The notes: generated by a model from the sequence alone, not told the origin. Shown: positions 52,391 to 62,665, numbered from the stretch's first letter. The stretch: 64,000 nt of DNA from Pseudomonadota bacterium (GCA_026399515.1 JAPLQT010000067.1:35434-99433); one strand, 5' to 3'. Translations and numbers: made by a program.

Positions 52391-53077
52391 ATGCCCGAAT
52401 CCGAAATTACGCTAAACCCGCAAGACCTGGAGAACATCGCCGCGCTCACGCTGGAACACTACAATCAGCGTGCCGAGGATTTCTGGCAAGGCACGCGCGA
52501 TCACGATGTCCGTCAGAACATCGCGGCGCTGCTCGATCACATCGTGGGTATTCCGCCTTTCAGGACGCTCGATTTCGGCTGCGGGCCGGGGCGCGACCTG
52601 AAAGTATTCGCGGATCTCGGCCACATCGCCACGGGCCTGGAAGGCGCCGAGCGCTTCGCCGCCATGGCGCGTGCATACAGCGGATGCGAGGTGTGGCAAC
52701 AGGACTTTCTCAAACTCGATCTGCCGGACCGGCATTTCGACGGGGTGTTCGCCAACGCCTCGCTGTTCCATGTTCCCCGCCAGGAATTGCCGCGCGTGTT
52801 GGGGGAACTGCATGCCACGCTCAAGCCCGGCGGCGTGTTGTTCTGCTCGAATCCGCACGGCCGGGACGAGGAAGGCTGGATTCGCGGACGCTTTGGCGCT
52901 TATTACGCGCCGGATACCTGGTTCAGCCTGGTTGCGGCGGCGGGCTTCGTCGAATTGACGCACTATTACCGCCCTGACGGTCTTCCGCGCGAACAGCAGC
53001 CCTGGCTCGCCAGCGTGTGGAGAAAACTTGCATCTGTTGTTGGCTCCTGCTTAACCACCCGACAGCCCCCCGCGTGA
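52391..53077 (+). CDS. Class I SAM-dependent methyltransferase
   Basis: The protein has 228 residues. Motif I is LDFGCGPGRDLKVF, the acidic end of strand 2 is TGLEGAERFAAMA, and the later FDGVFANASLFHVPRQELPRVLGELHATLKPGGVLF covers motifs II and III. The fold is that of small-molecule methyltransferases. The N-terminal YNQRAEDFWQGTRDHDVRQNIAALLDHI recalls enzymes acting on small acceptors, but the substrate is not identifiable. It is alone on the plus strand after a divergent DUF1993 gene. Confidence 0.88.
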   Translation: MPESEITLNPQDLENIAALTLEHYNQRAEDFWQGTRDHDVRQNIAALLDHIVGIPPFRTLDFGCGPGRDLKVFADLGHIATGLEGAERFAAMARAYSGCEVWQQDFLKLDLPDRHFDGVFANASLFHVPRQELPRVLGELHATLKPGGVLFCSNPHGRDEEGWIRGRFGAYYAPDTWFSLVAAAGFVELTHYYRPDGLPREQQPWLASVWRKLASVVGSCLTTRQPPA

Positions 53078-53165
53078 TCCTTTTTGGCTTAGCACATAAG
53101 AACAGGTACATTACGCATGAAGTCATAAACGACGGACAACCGCGTCAAGACAAAAAGGGGGAAAG

Positions 53166-54176
53166 GTGCCGTCAGCAAAACGATACTTGTGGTCTTTTGC
53201 GCTACTTGCGGCATCCGGGATCATCATCGCCGTCTGGCTGACGAAGCAGAATTCGGTATCGCCAAGCGGCCCGCCGGAAAAGGTCGTCATCGCCGGTCTT
53301 TCCCTACCGGGAGCAGGGCTGTTCTTCGTAGCAAAAGAGAAAGGGTACTTCGGCGACGAGAAGCTCGATGTCGACCTGCGCCTGTACACCACGGGCAAAC
53401 TTGCCATCGACTCGCTGTTCAGTGGCAATGCCGATTTTGCGATTGCCGGTGATACGCCCATCGTATTTTCCATTTTGGGAGATCGCAAGCTCGACATACT
53501 CTCGACCGTCTACCGCCCGAACGGCGGGATTGCGATCATCGCGCGCAAAGACCGGGCGGCGGCTCCGGGGGATATGAAGGGTAAACGACTCGGGGTCACG
53601 TTTGTCTCCAGCGGCCAATTCGTCGCCGACACCTTTCTGCTGGTGCATGGGATACCGCAATCCGATCTCACCTTGCTCAACATGCCACAGGAGGAGATGG
53701 TCGCAGCGTTACTGGCCGGCAATATCGACGCCGCCTGCATGTGGCAGCCGCATCTTGCGGATACGCAGGCCAAGCTCGGGGATAAGGGAATCACCTTTCC
53801 CAACGCCGCGCTCTATACCTTTCGGCTCAGCTTGGTCGCTAAGCGCGGATATGCAAGCGAGTATCCCAATCGAGTCCGCAAGGTACTGGCCGCGCTAAAG
53901 CAAGCTCAACGGTATACCGTCGCGAACCCGGCAAGTGCGCTCGACATAATGAGTAGGTTCACCGGTATCGACAAAACCACGTTCAAGCGATTTTACGATC
54001 CGGCCGAGTACGACCTTGGGCTTGAGCAAGGGCTCCTGCTTGCACTCGACGACCAGACTCGCTGGGCGATTCAACGCGGCTTCGTCAACGCCGACAAGAT
54101 GCCGAACTACCTTGATTTCATTTATGCCGACGGCCTTGGGGCGGTCAGCCCGGAGTCTGTCAAGTTCATCCGCTGA
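53166..54176 (+). CDS. NMT1/ABC-type periplasmic solute-binding protein, membrane-anchored
   Basis: GTG 53166 follows GGGGGAAAG. The 336-residue product has an N-terminal helix (SFALLAASGIIIAVWLTKQ) that may stay as an anchor, and a NrtA/TauA/ThiY-like binding domain: KVVIAGLSLPGAGLFFVAKEKGYF, GNADFAIAGDTPIVFS, KGKRLGVTFVSSGQFVADTFL, GNIDAACMWQPHLADTQ. Ligands in this family include nitrate, sulfonates and thiamine precursors; the ligand here is unknown. There is no permease or ATPase gene nearby. Instead it is followed 8 bp later by a diguanylate cyclase, so it may work as that enzyme's periplasmic sensor. Confidence 0.87.
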   Translation: MPSAKRYLWSFALLAASGIIIAVWLTKQNSVSPSGPPEKVVIAGLSLPGAGLFFVAKEKGYFGDEKLDVDLRLYTTGKLAIDSLFSGNADFAIAGDTPIVFSILGDRKLDILSTVYRPNGGIAIIARKDRAAAPGDMKGKRLGVTFVSSGQFVADTFLLVHGIPQSDLTLLNMPQEEMVAALLAGNIDAACMWQPHLADTQAKLGDKGITFPNAALYTFRLSLVAKRGYASEYPNRVRKVLAALKQAQRYTVANPASALDIMSRFTGIDKTTFKRFYDPAEYDLGLEQGLLLALDDQTRWAIQRGFVNADKMPNYLDFIYADGLGAVSPESVKFIR

Positions 54177-54184
54177 GCCACGCC

Positions 54185-56587
54185 GTGAAACTCCGCGCCC
54201 TCGTCAATGTCATGGCCGCCACTTGTGCGGTTTCGCTATCGCTTCTGATAGCGGGACTCGTCATCAATTACCAGGATTCCCGCAAGGCCGTAGCTGAAAG
54301 CCTCGTTGTCGACATCCTACAGGCCGGCATCAACGACCTTCGCTTCGTCATGGTCGAGACCATACTCTACAACGAATCACGTTCCAGAAAGCAGTGGGAT
54401 CGCAAGCATGCCGGCATGCTTGCGATCCTCGATGCGCAATCCTTGGATACCCCGCGCGAGGGAGTATTGCTGAACCGGATACGCACCAACCACATGACCG
54501 CCGATACGCTCTATACGCGGCTGACAGGCGTCGCGGATGCGGGCATAGGAACCGCAGAAAGCCGTATGGTAAAAGAAGTCCAGGCGAGAACCGTCAGCGC
54601 GCTGTTGTTGGTGACGCAGGAAATGCTCGACGACGCGAACGAACTTTCCAGGATCAATCAGAGCAGCATCATTGCCGCCCAAAAGAGCGGCGAGAAGCTG
54701 ATCCTGATCACCGTCCTGCTGGTAGGCGCAATCATGGGCTGGATCTGGTGGCTGATTCGCAGCCGGGTCTTGTCGCCGATTGCCGTTCTGCAGAAAGGCA
54801 CCGCAATGGTCGCGACGGGAAGTCTTGACCACCGCCTTGGCCTGCGCGGCCGGGACGAGATTGGCAGTCTGGCGAATGCCTTCGATACGATGACGGAACA
54901 ATTGCAGTTGTCCCGCGACAAACTCACCGAGAGCGAGACACGCTACCGGCTGACTATTGAAGCGATCAATGTCGGCACATGGGATATAGATGTGCCCAGC
55001 GGCAAGGTTGCCTGCGATGCCCACTGCTATCAGATGCTCGGGTTTGAACCCAATGCTTTTCCGCTGTCCGTGGAGGAATGGCTGTCGCGAATGAATCCCG
55101 AAGACCAGGAGGAAGCTCGAGTGAATACCGAAGCCTTATTGGCCAGCGGCGCCACCCGCACCTTCGAGTTCCGTTTCCGCGACAGTACCGGTCACTGGCG
55201 ATGGCTCCAGGGGCGGGGCCGCGTGGTGGAATGGCTGGACGGAAGACCTAAACGGGTGCTCGGCACAAATACCGACATCTCGGCCCGCAAGGCGGCGGAA
55301 CTGGCGATGACGCTTGAACGCACGCGTATTGAGACGATACTTCGTACGGCGAGCGATGGCATCCACGTTATTGATGGAGGTGGCTTGCTCATTGAGGCCA
55401 ACGAAGCATTCCTCAAAATGCTCGGCTACGACCAGACGGCTATTGGTCGTTTGCATGTGGGCGACTGGGACGCTCAAGACGAATGGGATGTCATCCGCAT
55501 GCGAAACGACGCGCTCATCGACACAAAGGCAACGAAGGTATTCGAAACCCGGCACAAGCGTAGCGACGGCAGGATTCTCGATGTCGAAATCAGCGCCTGT
55601 GGTATCGACATAGCAGGGCAGGGGTTGATTTACGCCGCATCTCGTGACATTACCGAACGGAAGCGGGGCGAGAATCAATTGCGCCTGGCTGCCAGCGTGT
55701 TCAAGAACAGCGGGGAAGGAATCGTAATCACCGATGCCGATAACCTCATTGTTGACGTAAACGAAGCTTTCAGCGCGATCACCGGTTATTCCCGTTCAGA
55801 TGTGTTGTCCAAGAATCCAAGCCTGCTTAAGTCCGGACAACATGACAAGGAGTTCTACGCGGCCTTGTGGCAAGCTCTCGCCAACGATGGCCACTGGCAG
55901 GGCGAGGTATGGAACAGGCGCCGTAACGGGGAAATCTATGTGGAACGGCTGACGATTTCGGCGGTTCATGACTCGGCGGGGAAGCTCACCCATTATGTGG
56001 CCGTCATGTCGGATATTACGGAGACCAAGCAGTACCAGGAGCGACTGGAGAAAGCCGCCCATTACGACGAACTCACAGGGCTCCCCAACCGGGTTCTGTT
56101 CGCCGACCGCATTCACCTGGCCATTGCCCAGACACAGCGAAGTCGAACCCTCCTCGTCGTGGGCTATTTGGATCTGGATGGATTCAAGCCGATTAACGAC
56201 AACTATGGGCACGAAGCGGGCGACCATGTTCTGGTTGATATCGCTGAGCGTCTTCGTTCTTGCCTGCGCGGCGGCGATACGGTCGCTCGCTTTGGCGGCG
56301 ATGAGTTCGTATTCCTGCTGCTTGGCTTGGATCGGCTTGAGGAATGCGAACTCGCGCTTCAGCGCATTCTGGATGCGATGGTCAGGCCGTTGGCGGTTGT
56401 TGGCTCTTCGGTCTGCATCTCCGCCAGCATAGGCATCACCCTCTTCCCCACGGACGACGTCGACGCCGACGCTCTGCTGCGCCATGCCGACCAGGCAATG
56501 TATCTTGCCAAACAGGCCGGAAAGAACCGCTATCACATATTCAAGCCGGACGAACAGGTGGCACCACCGACAATCGTGGGGGACTGA
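54185..56587 (+). CDS. Diguanylate cyclase with HAMP and three PAS domains
   Basis: The protein has 800 residues. TM1 (about 9-27), a helical periplasmic domain of about 140 residues and TM2 (about 172-192) lead to HAMP. Three PAS domains follow (about 252-375, 380-500, 505-620; TNTDISARK, SRDITERK and MSDITETK mark their ends). The GGDEF domain has HYDELTGLPNR, FKPINDNYGHEAGD and an intact RFGGDEF, with RGGD five residues before it forming the inhibitory I-site. It should make c-di-GMP from GTP under feedback control. The preceding solute-binding protein is a probable partner. C-di-GMP could also act on the riboswitch at 28520-28616. Confidence 0.94.
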   Translation: MKLRALVNVMAATCAVSLSLLIAGLVINYQDSRKAVAESLVVDILQAGINDLRFVMVETILYNESRSRKQWDRKHAGMLAILDAQSLDTPREGVLLNRIRTNHMTADTLYTRLTGVADAGIGTAESRMVKEVQARTVSALLLVTQEMLDDANELSRINQSSIIAAQKSGEKLILITVLLVGAIMGWIWWLIRSRVLSPIAVLQKGTAMVATGSLDHRLGLRGRDEIGSLANAFDTMTEQLQLSRDKLTESETRYRLTIEAINVGTWDIDVPSGKVACDAHCYQMLGFEPNAFPLSVEEWLSRMNPEDQEEARVNTEALLASGATRTFEFRFRDSTGHWRWLQGRGRVVEWLDGRPKRVLGTNTDISARKAAELAMTLERTRIETILRTASDGIHVIDGGGLLIEANEAFLKMLGYDQTAIGRLHVGDWDAQDEWDVIRMRNDALIDTKATKVFETRHKRSDGRILDVEISACGIDIAGQGLIYAASRDITERKRGENQLRLAASVFKNSGEGIVITDADNLIVDVNEAFSAITGYSRSDVLSKNPSLLKSGQHDKEFYAALWQALANDGHWQGEVWNRRRNGEIYVERLTISAVHDSAGKLTHYVAVMSDITETKQYQERLEKAAHYDELTGLPNRVLFADRIHLAIAQTQRSRTLLVVGYLDLDGFKPINDNYGHEAGDHVLVDIAERLRSCLRGGDTVARFGGDEFVFLLLGLDRLEECELALQRILDAMVRPLAVVGSSVCISASIGITLFPTDDVDADALLRHADQAMYLAKQAGKNRYHIFKPDEQVAPPTIVGD

Positions 56588-56658
56588 CGGCATTTTTGCA
56601 CGATCGGCGGCACTGCCGGACCGGCGCGCCTACAACACGATATGAATGGAGTATATGC

Positions 56659-57510
56659 ATGGCGATCACCGCAAGCGAGTTGGTAAAAGACATTGCAGGC
56701 CTGGTGACCCTGCCAGATGTGTTCTTGCGCATCAGTCGCCTGATCGACGATCCCAACAGTTCATCCTCGGATATCGCCAAAGCCGTCAGCCGGGATCCTT
56801 CCTTTACCTTGCGCCTGCTGAAGGTTGCAAACAGCAGCCTCTACAGCTTTTCCGCTCCCGTCACCACGGTGGCCAAGGCGGTGTCCATCATCGGCACATC
56901 CCAGATCCGCAGCCTGGCGTTGTCGATGTCGGTCGCCAAGACATTTGCCGGCCTGCCCAATGCGCTGGTCTCGATGGAGAATTTCTGGAGACACAGCCTT
57001 TACTGTGCGTTGATCGCCCGCCACCTGGCGAAGTCATGCCGCGGCTGCGATCCGGACACGTTATTTACGGCCGGCCTGTTGCACGACATCGGCGAGCTGG
57101 TCATCTTCAACCGTCTTCCCGTGCAGGCCGAAGAAGCGTTGCTGGCGGTTCTCGACAGTCAGGACCAGTTGCAGGTGCATCAGGCGGAGCAGCAGGTGAT
57201 GGGCCTGGATCATGCCGAAGTGGGCGGCACGCTGGCCCGTCTCTGGCATATTCCCGCTCAGCTGGAGGAGTGCATCGCCCATCATCACGACATCGCGGGT
57301 GCAATACGTTATCCCCGGGAAACCGCGTTGATCCATCTCGCCAACGTATTTGCGCTGATGGCGGAAGTCGATACTCTCGATCTGGCGGATGTTTCGCCCA
57401 TAGACCCGGGCGCCTGGGAACTTGTCGGACTCGGGGAGGACTGCATAGCCCCGGCCGTGCGGGAAGCGCGGGAGGAAATCAAGGAGGCGGAGCAGTTGTT
57501 TACCGTTTGA
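56659..57510 (+). CDS. HDOD domain signalling protein
   Basis: ATG 56659 gives 283 residues, nearly all HDOD: LPDVFLRISRLIDDPNSSSSDIAKAVSRDPSFTLRLLKVANSS at the start, ALSMSVAKTFAG, and the HD-like GLLHDIGELVIFN and HHHDIAGA. HDOD proteins resemble HD phosphohydrolases but usually lack full metal sites and act as adaptors in c-di-GMP, chemotaxis or stress control. It lies between a diguanylate cyclase and cheD on the same strand, 28 bp before cheD. Confidence 0.92.
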   Translation: MAITASELVKDIAGLVTLPDVFLRISRLIDDPNSSSSDIAKAVSRDPSFTLRLLKVANSSLYSFSAPVTTVAKAVSIIGTSQIRSLALSMSVAKTFAGLPNALVSMENFWRHSLYCALIARHLAKSCRGCDPDTLFTAGLLHDIGELVIFNRLPVQAEEALLAVLDSQDQLQVHQAEQQVMGLDHAEVGGTLARLWHIPAQLEECIAHHHDIAGAIRYPRETALIHLANVFALMAEVDTLDLADVSPIDPGAWELVGLGEDCIAPAVREAREEIKEAEQLFTV

Positions 57511-57538
57511 CGACCGCCCTCTCGAACCCTGTGCTCAC

Positions 57539-58189
57539 ATGATCCAACCCATCGACGGGCATCGTCCCGAACCGCCTCCGCCGCTACCGGGATTCGAGCA
57601 TGTGCGGCGTTCCTGGAATATCACCTATGCGGCATATGCGGCAAGAATCCTGCCGGGCGAATATTATGTGACCCAGTCCGACGAAGGCGTGTACACCACC
57701 CTCGGATCCTGCATATCGGCTTGCATCCGGGACCGGGTTTCGGGTGTCGGCGGCATGAATCATTTCATGCTTCCTGCATCGTCCAAGGACGAGCCGGCGG
57801 CCTGGACCTCGACCGGTCTGGGGGCCGCCACCCGCTATGGCAATTACGCGATGGAACACCTGATCAATGTGATCCTGCGCAACGGAGGAGCCCGGAAAAA
57901 TCTGGAAGTGAAAATTTTCGGCGGCGGCCGCATTCTGGAAAACATGACCGATGTGGGGGATCGCAATATCGTTTTCGTCCGCGATTACCTCAAGATAGAA
58001 TCCTTACCTATCGTCGCCGAGGACGTGGGGGATGTCTTTCCACGTATGGTTGTGTACTTTCCCTCCACCGGGAAGGCAAGAGTCAAACGCCTGCGCTCCC
58101 TGCACAACAATGTGATCGCCAGTCAGGAGAAGGCGTATATCGACGTCATTGCCGATAAACCGGTTGCGGGGGAGATCGAACTGTTCTGA
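57539..58189 (+). CDS. cheD: Chemoreceptor glutamine deamidase CheD
   Basis: The protein has 216 residues. The catalytic cysteine is in TTLGSCISACIRD and the catalytic histidine in VGGMNHFMLP; TRYGNYAMEHLIN and VKIFGGGRILENMTDVGDRNI are conserved. CheD deamidates receptor glutamines and interacts with CheC/CheY in chemotaxis. A proline-rich N-terminal extension (GHRPEPPPPLPG) is longer than in short CheD proteins. No cheA, cheW or cheY lies nearby, but a methyl-accepting protein follows 700 bp downstream and may be its substrate. Confidence 0.94.
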   Translation: MIQPIDGHRPEPPPPLPGFEHVRRSWNITYAAYAARILPGEYYVTQSDEGVYTTLGSCISACIRDRVSGVGGMNHFMLPASSKDEPAAWTSTGLGAATRYGNYAMEHLINVILRNGGARKNLEVKIFGGGRILENMTDVGDRNIVFVRDYLKIESLPIVAEDVGDVFPRMVVYFPSTGKARVKRLRSLHNNVIASQEKAYIDVIADKPVAGEIELF

Positions 58190-58347
58190 TCCGACTTACT
58201 CTTTTGTCATAAGCCCCGGCGTCGTTTTCGAAAAATTCGCTTGAGCATGTTAAGATTTTGCTATGCTAGGCGTATCCGGCAAAAGATCGGGCGCTTCACA
58301 TGATTTACCATGATTTTTATCAGTTGCACACACGGGGAGATCGACAC

Positions 58348-58800
58348 ATGAAGAAAATGGCAATGATGACCGGTTTGATGCTGGCACTGGTGCAAACGGC
58401 GGTAGCCAAGGAGGAATTCGCAACCACCAAGGAAGCTGAAGCCATCGTGGGAAAAGCCACAGCGGCCATCAAGGCGAATCCGCAGAAGACTTTCGACGAG
58501 ATCACCAAGAAGGATGCGAAGTGGGTGGACCGCGACCTTTATGTCACGGTCTATGACATGACAGGCAAGGTCACCGCCCACGGTGCGAACGACAAGATGG
58601 TCGGCAAGGATCTCATCGGCCTGAAGGATCCGGATGGCAAGGCCTTCGTGCAGGAGCGGGTTGATTTGGCGAAATCCAAGGGCAAGTTCTGGCAGGACTA
58701 CAAGTTCAGCGACCCGATCACCAAGAAGGCGCTACCGAAGCAGATGTATTGCGAGAAGCTCGACGAGCACATCGTTTGCGCCGGAGTGTACAAGCGCTGA
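58348..58800 (+). CDS. Periplasmic single-Cache domain protein
   Basis: ATG 58348 follows GGGGAGA and gives 150 residues with a signal peptide (MTGLMLALVQTAVA). The mature part is a small Cache/PAS-like sensor: AEAIVGKATAAIKANPQKTFDEITKKDAKWVDRDLYVTVYDMTGKVTAHGANDKMVGKD is the helix-strand core, and the end has two cysteines (YCEKL, VCAGVY). Such soluble Cache proteins bind small ligands. It is encoded directly before a chemoreceptor and may hand it a ligand signal. It ends in a strong terminator, so expression is separate. Confidence 0.85.
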   Translation: MKKMAMMTGLMLALVQTAVAKEEFATTKEAEAIVGKATAAIKANPQKTFDEITKKDAKWVDRDLYVTVYDMTGKVTAHGANDKMVGKDLIGLKDPDGKAFVQERVDLAKSKGKFWQDYKFSDPITKKALPKQMYCEKLDEHIVCAGVYKR

Positions 58801-58811
58801 TCGCTTGTCTG

Positions 58812-58834
58812 GGGAAGCCCTCGGCTTCCCTTTT
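58812..58834 (+). terminator. Rho-independent terminator after the Cache gene
   Basis: GGGAAGCC (58812-58819) and GGCTTCCC (58823-58830) form a perfect 8-bp stem around CTC and are followed by TTTT (58831-58834). Confidence 0.85.
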
Positions 58835-58879
58835 CCCTCGGTTTCCCTTTTCCTTCCACTATTTCGTGGGTGAATTGCC

Positions 58880-60496
58880 ATGAATATTTTTCAGAAGATT
58901 CTGCTTTCGCCGGCAGCGGCGGTGCTCCTGCTCGTCATATCCGGCGGCATCAGCTACCAGGCATTGCGTGCCCAGCACCAGGCTCTCCACGAGCTGTTCG
59001 ATGAACGGCAGGATCACCTCAGGGAGGCGTATCAGGCACGCGGCGTGTTCAGGGCGACCCAGGCGGGTGTGTATCGAGTCCTGACTTTCGGCCCGACCCT
59101 CGGCGATGCCTATGTGGCCAAGGAGATGAAGGCAGTGATGGCGGTTTCCGACAAGGGAGCGGCGGATTTCAAGAAGTGGGCCGAGTCCACGGATCTGCTC
59201 GACGAGGAAAAGCAACTGGGCAAACAGGCGCTCGAGCGCCTTGCCAAATACAAGAAGTCGATGGCAGGTGCACTGGATCTCGCCGCGGTCGATGTGACGA
59301 TGGCGGTCAGCGCGATGCAGACCGCCGATGAAGATTTCAAGAATCTTGACGCGCTGCTGGAGAAGCTGGTCGAGTTTCAAACGGTGACCGGCAAGGCTTC
59401 ATATGAAACGGCCAACGCGGCTTATGCCCGCAGCGTGGCGGTACTGATCGCTGTGGTGTTGATCGCGGTCGCGCTGGCGGTCGCGCTGAGCCTGGTCATG
59501 GCGCGCGGGATCACTTCACGCCTGGCGCGCGCGGTCCGGGTCGCCGACCAGGTGGCGGAAGGCAATTTGACCAGCACGATAGAATCGGCCGGCAGCGACG
59601 AAGTCGCCGACTTGATGGCGGCGCTGGGCAGGATGCAGAACGGCTTGCGCGAGGTGACGGCTGCCATCGCCGAAAGCGCCACGTCCCTGGGCGTCGCGGC
59701 GGAAGGCGTCACCGCAAGTTCGGAACACATCGGCCGGGCGGTGGCGGAACAAAGCGGCGCGGTCTCGAGCACGGCGGCAGCCGTGGAGGAAATGACCGTG
59801 AGCATCTCGCATGTATCCGACAATGCCTCGCATGCCAAGGATCTCGCCGCACGCACCGCCGAGATCGCCGATGAGGGTCAGCGGCTGGCCGGCGACGCAT
59901 CGACGGAAATCAAGAAAATTGCGGTCACGATGGATGAAACCGCGGTATCGATGAAGCAATTGGAATCGAGTTCGGCTCAAATCAGCAATATCGCCAACGT
60001 GATTCGCGACATCGCCGATCAAACCAATCTTCTTGCGCTGAATGCCGCCATCGAGGCGGCGCGGGCGGGCGAACAGGGACGCGGGTTTGCCGTCGTCGCC
60101 GACGAAGTTCGCAAGCTTGCAGAAAAGACCGGTACGGCGACCAGCGAAATCAAGCAGATGATCGAGTCCATCCAGGCCCAGACGGCCCGTGCGGCGATCC
60201 AGATGGGGACCGCCAGCCACCAGGTGAGCGACGGAGTCAAAATGATCGAAGGTTTGCAGGCGCCCTTGCAGGAACTGCACACCGGGGCATCCGAGGCTTT
60301 CAATCGCCTGGTCGAGTTGAGCAACGCGACGCGGGAACAGTCGACAGCCAGCACGCAGATCGCCCAGAACGTCGAAAAAATTGCCCAGATGGGCGAACAG
60401 AACAACGCGGCGGCGGCGGAAAGCCATGACATCGCGATGAAGGTTGGCGGCATGGCGCAAGCGCTGCGGGATCTGATCGGGCGCTTCAAGCGCTGA
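58880..60496 (+). CDS. Methyl-accepting chemotaxis protein
   Basis: The protein has 538 residues. TM1 (about 10-28), a four-helix-bundle periplasmic domain (about 30-185), TM2 (about 188-212) and HAMP (about 213-265) are followed by a cytoplasmic coiled coil. Its hairpin tip [41 protein letters not shown] binds CheA/CheW. Glutamine and glutamate pairs suitable for methylation flank it. No C-terminal CheR tether is seen. The ligand is unknown; the Cache protein before it and CheD nearby suggest one sensory group. Confidence 0.95.
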   Translation: MNIFQKILLSPAAAVLLLVISGGISYQALRAQHQALHELFDERQDHLREAYQARGVFRATQAGVYRVLTFGPTLGDAYVAKEMKAVMAVSDKGAADFKKWAESTDLLDEEKQLGKQALERLAKYKKSMAGALDLAAVDVTMAVSAMQTADEDFKNLDALLEKLVEFQTVTGKASYETANAAYARSVAVLIAVVLIAVALAVALSLVMARGITSRLARAVRVADQVAEGNLTSTIESAGSDEVADLMAALGRMQNGLREVTAAIAESATSLGVAAEGVTASSEHIGRAVAEQSGAVSSTAAAVEEMTVSISHVSDNASHAKDLAARTAEIADEGQRLAGDASTEIKKIAVTMDETAVSMKQLESSSAQISNIANVIRDIADQTNLLALNAAIEAARAGEQGRGFAVVADEVRKLAEKTGTATSEIKQMIESIQAQTARAAIQMGTASHQVSDGVKMIEGLQAPLQELHTGASEAFNRLVELSNATREQSTASTQIAQNVEKIAQMGEQNNAAAAESHDIAMKVGGMAQALRDLIGRFKR

Positions 60497-60561
60497 TTGG
60501 ATAAGGTGGGCCTTGGCGGTCGGCCGCGATTTCGTGGCAAGTCGTCCACCCCCTGAAACCA

Positions 60562-62535
60562 ATGAACCGGAACATAAACGAAAAACAGCTCGCCGCGTGG
60601 CGCGGCTTCGTCGAGCGGGGGACTATCGACGCTGCCCAGGTTCGCCCTGAAGTGGCTGTCTCGTGGCGCAGGTGCGCCGCCGCGGGAGTGGATCCGTATG
60701 CGCCGAAAGCCCCAGTAAAACTGACGGCCGCCGAGTTGAAAGCGGTGCGGCGCCGGAACCAGGAATTCATCGATGCGGCCCTGCCATTCATGCATTTCCT
60801 GGAAACCGCGGTGCGCGGATCCGGCTTCATCCTGGTGCTCACCGACCGCCAGAGCATCGTGCTGGAAGTATTCGGCGACGAGAAGATCCTGGCCATGGCG
60901 CGCGAGAACAACTACGTTCCCGGCTGTAGCAGGACCGAACTGGAAGTGGGCACCAATGCGATCTGCCTGGCCCTCCAGGAGCAGAAGTCGGTGCAACTGA
61001 CCGGTCCCGAGCATTACAACGTGCGCCACCAGAGCTGGACCTGTTCTTCCTCGCCGGTGTTTTCCTCCACCGGAGAACCGCTCGGCACGGTGACGCTTTC
61101 GGGAGAGTCGATAGGCGCGCACCGGCATACTTTCGGCATGGTGGTGGCGGCGGCCGAGGCCATCCAGAATCACTTGCGGGAGCGTGAAGCGGAAACGAAA
61201 AAGACCAAATCGGAAATCATGCTGACCTCGATTCTGATGTCGGTGTCCGAGGCCATCATCGCCCTGGATCAGGAAGGCGGCATCTCCAACGTCAATCCGG
61301 TTGCGGCGCGCCTGCTGGCGATCAAGCCTGATGAAGTCGTCGGGAAAAACATCGCCGCGCTTTTCCCCGGCACTCCGGATATCTTCCGGAACATTCAGGA
61401 GAGCCGAAACGCCACGCCGGTGGAGGCCACCATCGATGCCCAGAAAGGCCGCGGCAATTTCATCGTCACGCCTTATCATACCCAGACGGGCACTTCGTTC
61501 CAGGGAGCGATCCTGGTGGTGGCGGAACGCCGAAAATTCATCCATAGCGTGCGCGAGTTGTCCGGCTTGAACGCCTTCTACACCTTCGATCACCTGATTG
61601 GCTCCGCGCCGGTATTCGTCCGCCAGATCGAACTCGCCCGGATCGCCGCGCGCCAGGATTCGCGCATCCTGATCACCGGCGAGACGGGGACCGGCAAGGA
61701 GCTGCTTGCGCAGGCGATCCACAACGGTTCCGCGCGCAGCAGCGGTCCCTTCGTGGCGATCAACTGCGCGGCGATTCCCAGGGATTTGCTGGAGTCCGAG
61801 ATCCTCGGTTACAAGGACGGCGCATTCAGCGGCGCCCGCAAGGGCGGCCAGGTGGGCAAATTGGAACTGGCGGACGGCGGCACGATCTTCCTCGACGAAA
61901 TCAGCCAGATGCCGATGGACATGCAAGTCAAGCTGCTGCGGGTGCTCCAGGACGGCATCATCACCCGCCTGGGGGACACCAAGCCGATGCGCATCGACGT
62001 CCGGGTGATCGCCGCCACCAACGAGGATCTGTACGAGAAAAGCCGCGCCGGCGGATTCCGGCAGGATTTGTATTTCCGCCTCAGCGTCGTCGAGATCGGC
62101 TTGCCGCCGCTGCGCGATCGGGCCGAAGATATTCCGGTCCTGGCGCGCCATTTCATGGGACGCCTGGCCGGCAACGCAGCCGGGAAAGCCGTCGCGATTT
62201 CAGCGAGTGCCATGAGTGTGCTGTGCGGCTACGGCTGGCTGGGAAACATCCGCGAGTTGGAAAATGTTCTGGAGATGGCGGCGATCGTCTGCGGCCAGGG
62301 AACGATCGAGCCGCAGCATCTCGGGCAGCGCATCCAGCCCTTGAGCAAGACGTCGAAGGAGGCCGCGACGCGTCCGACCAAGATGAAGGAAGTAGAAATC
62401 GACGTGCTGCGCGCCACCATGCAGGAATTGCAGGGCAATATCGCCTTGGTTTCCCGCAATCTGGGCATATCCCGCAGCACCATCTATCGGCGGATGCGCG
62501 AGCACGGCATCAGCCGTTCGGTGCATATCGGCTGA
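60562..62535 (+). CDS. Sigma-54-dependent activator, AcoR-like (GAF-PAS-AAA-HTH)
   Basis: The protein has 657 residues. A GAF-like domain (about 75-200, with VPGCSRTELEVGTNAICLAL and SSSPVFSSTGEPLGTVTLSG) precedes a PAS domain (about 215-320). The AAA+ domain has Walker A GETGTGKE, GAFSGA in the sigma-54 contact loop (Ser for Thr), Walker B GGTIFLDEI and the arginine finger region FRQDLYFRLSVVEI. A Fis-type HTH (GNIALVSRNLGISRSTIYRRM) ends it. The layout matches AcoR-type activators of alcohol, acetoin and aromatic catabolism. The downstream sigma-54 promoter and palindrome before the old yellow enzyme gene are its likely targets. Confidence 0.94.
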   Translation: MNRNINEKQLAAWRGFVERGTIDAAQVRPEVAVSWRRCAAAGVDPYAPKAPVKLTAAELKAVRRRNQEFIDAALPFMHFLETAVRGSGFILVLTDRQSIVLEVFGDEKILAMARENNYVPGCSRTELEVGTNAICLALQEQKSVQLTGPEHYNVRHQSWTCSSSPVFSSTGEPLGTVTLSGESIGAHRHTFGMVVAAAEAIQNHLREREAETKKTKSEIMLTSILMSVSEAIIALDQEGGISNVNPVAARLLAIKPDEVVGKNIAALFPGTPDIFRNIQESRNATPVEATIDAQKGRGNFIVTPYHTQTGTSFQGAILVVAERRKFIHSVRELSGLNAFYTFDHLIGSAPVFVRQIELARIAARQDSRILITGETGTGKELLAQAIHNGSARSSGPFVAINCAAIPRDLLESEILGYKDGAFSGARKGGQVGKLELADGGTIFLDEISQMPMDMQVKLLRVLQDGIITRLGDTKPMRIDVRVIAATNEDLYEKSRAGGFRQDLYFRLSVVEIGLPPLRDRAEDIPVLARHFMGRLAGNAAGKAVAISASAMSVLCGYGWLGNIRELENVLEMAAIVCGQGTIEPQHLGQRIQPLSKTSKEAATRPTKMKEVEIDVLRATMQELQGNIALVSRNLGISRSTIYRRMREHGISRSVHIG

Positions 62536-62541
62536 ACTCGT

Positions 62542-62560
62542 CTGTGTCAATTTGACACAG
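62542..62560. promoter_or_regulatory. Palindromic upstream activator site
   Basis: Arms CTGTGTCAA and TTGACACAG are exact around a central T. It lies about 106-124 bp upstream of the sigma-54 promoter, the expected distance for an enhancer bound by the adjacent AcoR-like activator. Confidence 0.65.
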
Positions 62561-62665
62561 TTGTACTGGCTTTTCCCTGTGATAAGTCGGCATTAGCCTG
62601 ACCCAAATCCTTCTGAAATCAACTATTGTCTGTTAATACATCGGGCTAGCGGTGCTTGCCGTGCG

